Below, piece by piece: positions 4,194 to 7,092 of a stretch of 7,092 bases of DNA. Position numbers and translations under genes: made by a program. Source of the DNA: Bacteroidota bacterium (lineage in GTDB: Bacteria > Bacteroidota > Bacteroidia > B-17B0 > B-17BO). The notes below the pieces were generated by a model, which was not told the origin of the DNA, made no database searches, and was given only the letters and a program-made list of their open reading frames with translations. The DNA is taken from positions 1-7,092 of the forward strand of contig JANXRU010000222.1 of NCBI GenBank assembly GCA_025356715.1. The letters are read 5' to 3'. Within the stretch, counting starts at the first letter, position 1; each line of letters opens with the position of its first letter.

Positions 4194-7092
4194 TGGCCAC
4201 TCTTATTACAGTTTAAGGTATGGCACGTTATCCATTAAAGAATTAATAGACATTGCCAAAACCAACCAATACAATTGTATTGCTTTAACTGATATAAATA
4301 ACACATCGGGCGTTTTACATTTTGTAAAGGCTTGTTATGACAATAGCATTAAACCAATTGTAGGGGCTGAGTTTAGAAAAAACAATGAACTGTTATATGT
4401 TGCCATAGCCATTAATAATGAGGGCTTTAAGGAAATTAACGAACTATTAACTTTAACAAATTTAACTGGCGTGCCTTATCCCGAAAAGCCAGTGTTTGAA
4501 AATTGTTATGTTATTTATCCTTATGGTATAGTTAATTTTCCATTAAAAGACAATGAATATATTGGAGTGCGTTTGGGCGACTTAACTAAAATAGTAGTTG
4601 AGAAAAAAGTGTTGCAGAAAAAATATGTCATACTGCAAAGTTCCACCTTTAAAAATAAGCAGGGCTATTTGATTCATAAAAAATTAAGAGCCATTGACCT
4701 TAATTTATTATTTGAGCAATTAAAGCCCGAACACCATGCCCGTATTGATGAGTACATAGTGCCTAAACAAAAGCTGTTAGAGTATTTTGATGCGTTTCCT
4801 CACATTATACAAAACACTAAAAAGCTGTGTACTATTGCCACTTTTGATTATGACTTTAAAGAAATTAAAAATAAGAAGACTTATACAGGTAGCGAATATG
4901 AAGACAAACTATTGCTAGAGAAACTAGCCTTTGAAGGGCTTGCTTTTAGATATAGTAAAACAAACCGTGTGGCGTTGGAGCGTGTGCGCAAGGAATTAGA
5001 AATTATTAGCGAGTTAGGTTTTTGTGCGTATTTTTTAATTACGTGGGATATTATTCAGTTTACATGGAGTAAACAATATTACCACTATGGCAGGGGAAGT
5101 GGTGCAAATAGTATTGTAGCTTACTGTTTGCGAATAACTGACGTTGATCCTATTGAACTTAATTTATATTTTGAGCGTTTTTTAAATCCTAAACGAAAAT
5201 CGCCACCCGACTTTGATATTGATTATAGTTGGAAAGATAGAGATGCTGTTTACGATTATATTTTTGAGCGTTACGGAACTAAGCATACAGCTTTACTAGG
5301 TGCAATGGTTACTTTTCAGGATAGGTCGATTATTAGGGAAATGGGTAAAATACATGGTTTACCCAAAGAGGATATTGATAGACTGATAAAGTACCCTACA
5401 TCACCATTAAACGAATCGAAAATTTGTAAAGAAATACTGGAGCAATACGATGCTATTGAAAGTTTTCCGAGCATACGAAGCATACACGCTGGAGGTGTTT
5501 TAATTAGTGAAGAACCTTTAACGTATTATACTGCTTTGGATATGCCACCAAAAGGCTACCAAACCACTCAGTTTGATATGCACATTGCGGAAGATGCTGG
5601 TTTTGAAAAACTAGATATTTTAAGTCAGAGAGGTTTGGGGCATATTAAAGAAGCAAGGGAACTGATTTATATAAATAAAGGCATTGAAGTAGATATACAC
5701 CAAATAGAAAAATTTAAGGTAGATGAAGCTTGTAATAAACTATTAGTAAGTGGCAATACAACAGGGTGTTTTTATATTGAAAGCCCAGCTATGCGAATGC
5801 TAATACGAAAATTGCTTTGTGATAATTATTTAACCTTAGTTGCTGCAAGTTCGGTAATACGCCCAGGCGTTGCACGAAGTGGAATGATGGGGTCGTTTAT
5901 TGAACGCCACCGAAAATTAAAAACCGTTGATTACTTGCACCCTATTATGAAAGAGCAGTTGCAAGAAACTTACGGTGTAATGGTGTACCAAGAAGATGTA
6001 CTGAAAATTGCCCATCACTTTGGAGGTTTAGATTTATCGGATGCCGATGTGTTGCGTAGAATGATGAGTGGAAAGGCTCGTAACCAAAAGCAATTTGAGG
6101 AAATAGAACAAAAGTTTTTTAAGTATTGTGTAAAGCAAAAGTACCCTGAAGGATTAGGAATGAAGGTTTGGAAACAAATAGAATCTTTTGCAGGCTATAG
6201 TTTTGCAAAAGGGCACTCGGCAAGTTACGCGGGAGAAAGCTACCAAAGTTTGTATTTAAAAGCACATTATCCTTTGGAGTTTATTGTAGCTGTTATTAAT
6301 AATTTTGGTGGATTTTATGGTACTCGTATTTATGTAAATGAAGCTCGTAAACTAGGTGGCATTGTTCACTTGCCATGTGTGAACAATAGTATTTATACAA
6401 CCATGCTATACGACACAAATATTTACTTGGGCTTTATTCACATTAAATCATTAGGCGCAGATATTTCGCATAAAATAGTGAGTGAGCGTTTAGCGAATGG
6501 CAACTATACATCGTTAGATAATTTTAAAATGCGTACTAAAATATCATTAGAGCAACTCATCATTTTAATACGTGTTGATGCTTTTCGTTTTATAGGGCAA
6601 GACAAACGAGAGTTATTGTGGGAAGCACACATGATTTATAATCCATCGGATTTAAAGCGTAAAGATGTGTCGTTAAGTATGTTTGAAGAACCCTTAGTAA
6701 AATGGAAATTGCCAAAATTAGAACGCAATAAAGTAGAGGATGCTTACGATGAAATGGAACTATTGGAGTTTCCGGTAAGCTTGAGCGAATTTGACTTATT
6801 AAAAACAAAATCGAGGGGAGATTGCAAAGCAAACGACCTTGCTAAATTTATTGGTAAAAAGTTACGAATGATAGGTAATTACGTTACGCAAAAAACGGTT
6901 AGAACGTCGAATAGTAAATTAATGGCTTTTGGTACATTTTTAGATAGTGAAGGTAATTACTTTGATACAACACATTTTCCGCCAAGTTTAAAAGCTTATC
7001 CGTTTAAGGGTTGGGGCGTGTATTTGGTGTTGGGCAAAGTGGTTGAGGAATTTGGAGTACCGAGTATTGAAGTTGAAAAAATGGCAAAGTTG
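4183..7092 (+). CDS. dnaE: Short DNA polymerase III alpha subunit (C-family, error-prone/accessory type), 3' end cut off by window edge
   Basis: There are 970 open codons from ATG 4183 to the right edge. An N-terminal PHP domain (about 1-200) opens with LNGHSYYSLRYG and has ALTDINN at 34-40. The first His of the usual HxH is N4 and the His of TDH is I38, so PHP metal binding is probably lost. The polymerase core is intact: GRGSG (303-307), the catalytic pair in PDFDID (D343, D345), HAGG (435-438), D478 as the third catalytic Asp in KLDILSQRG, RPG with SGMM, YQEDV, LRRMMSGKAR and FAGYSFAKGHSASYA. SLSMF at 830-834 stands where a clamp motif is expected but lacks the leading Gln. An OB-fold follows at about 885-960. 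Only a few residues are likely missing, so the protein is nearer 980-1000 aa than the 1160 aa of E. coli DnaE and has no room for a tau-binding C-terminal domain. It therefore looks like a non-replicative partner of pol IV in damage-tolerant synthesis (inference). The start overlaps dinB, has no Shine-Dalgarno sequence, and is fixed by the conserved N-terminus. Confidence 0.95.
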   Translation, partial: MILNGHSYYSLRYGTLSIKELIDIAKTNQYNCIALTDINNTSGVLHFVKACYDNSIKPIVGAEFRKNNELLYVAIAINNEGFKEINELLTLTNLTGVPYPEKPVFENCYVIYPYGIVNFPLKDNEYIGVRLGDLTKIVVEKKVLQKKYVILQSSTFKNKQGYLIHKKLRAIDLNLLFEQLKPEHHARIDEYIVPKQKLLEYFDAFPHIIQNTKKLCTIATFDYDFKEIKNKKTYTGSEYEDKLLLEKLAFEGLAFRYSKTNRVALERVRKELEIISELGFCAYFLITWDIIQFTWSKQYYHYGRGSGANSIVAYCLRITDVDPIELNLYFERFLNPKRKSPPDFDIDYSWKDRDAVYDYIFERYGTKHTALLGAMVTFQDRSIIREMGKIHGLPKEDIDRLIKYPTSPLNESKICKEILEQYDAIESFPSIRSIHAGGVLISEEPLTYYTALDMPPKGYQTTQFDMHIAEDAGFEKLDILSQRGLGHIKEARELIYINKGIEVDIHQIEKFKVDEACNKLLVSGNTTGCFYIESPAMRMLIRKLLCDNYLTLVAASSVIRPGVARSGMMGSFIERHRKLKTVDYLHPIMKEQLQETYGVMVYQEDVLKIAHHFGGLDLSDADVLRRMMSGKARNQKQFEEIEQKFFKYCVKQKYPEGLGMKVWKQIESFAGYSFAKGHSASYAGESYQSLYLKAHYPLEFIVAVINNFGGFYGTRIYVNEARKLGGIVHLPCVNNSIYTTMLYDTNIYLGFIHIKSLGADISHKIVSERLANGNYTSLDNFKMRTKISLEQLIILIRVDAFRFIGQDKRELLWEAHMIYNPSDLKRKDVSLSMFEEPLVKWKLPKLERNKVEDAYDEMELLEFPVSLSEFDLLKTKSRGDCKANDLAKFIGKKLRMIGNYVTQKTVRTSNSKLMAFGTFLDSEGNYFDTTHFPPSLKAYPFKGWGVYLVLGKVVEEFGVPSIEVEKMAKL

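Noticed and set aside
6590..6832. Minus-strand open frame of 80 codons inside dnaE
   Set aside because: It is antisense to the continuous dnaE frame, with no recognisable domain.
1..7092. CRISPR array, tRNA/rRNA genes, insertion sequences or att sites
   Set aside because: No regularly spaced repeats, cloverleaf-like segments, transposase motifs or flanking direct repeats were seen; almost all of the window is accounted for by four coding regions.

Overview
The window is AT-rich and looks like a chromosomal segment of a member of the Bacteroidota. The evidence is TAnnTTTG-type -7 promoter elements instead of sigma70 boxes, start codons mostly without Shine-Dalgarno sequences, a TPR-transmembrane-SpoIIE phosphatase of the style common in that phylum, and a Y-family polymerase gene directly followed by a short DnaE. 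The genus cannot be told from the sequence.

Layout: (1) At 1-715 on the minus strand is the N-terminal 238 codons of a DnaQ-like DEDDh 3'-5' exonuclease fused to a GIY-YIG nuclease domain; it runs off the left edge. (2) A 142-bp divergent intergenic region (716-857) holds a perfect 17-bp inverted repeat and promoter-like elements facing both ways. (3) At 858-2894 (+) is a 678-aa membrane signalling protein with a signal peptide, periplasmic TPRs, one transmembrane helix, a coiled coil and a cytoplasmic SpoIIE/PP2C-type phosphatase. (4) A 123-bp intergenic region (2895-3017) holds a second copy of the same inverted repeat. (5) At 3018-4193 (+) is DNA polymerase IV (dinB), overlapping by 11 bp (6) a short, non-replicative-type DNA polymerase III alpha subunit (dnaE) from 4183 to beyond the right edge, with 970 codons visible.

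Three of the four genes handle DNA: a lesion-tolerant Y-family polymerase, a C-family polymerase with a degenerate PHP domain and hence probably no proofreading of its own, and a free-standing exonuclease/nuclease. The pol IV-DnaE pair is a translationally overlapping operon that resembles a translesion-synthesis (mutasome) cassette. The most notable observation is that the pattern TGCTA-N7-TAGCA occurs perfectly only twice in the window, both times in an intergenic region: once between the divergent exonuclease and phosphatase genes and once upstream of dinB. The two copies share 14 of 17 bases. In front of both the exonuclease and dinB the repeat lies exactly 21 bp from a -7-like element and occupies the place where a -33 element is missing. 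This suggests a shared operator, possibly of a LexA-like or other damage-responsive regulator, linking the nuclease and the polymerases. That link is inference; no regulator gene is in the window.

No tRNA, rRNA, CRISPR, insertion sequence or convincing intrinsic terminator was seen.
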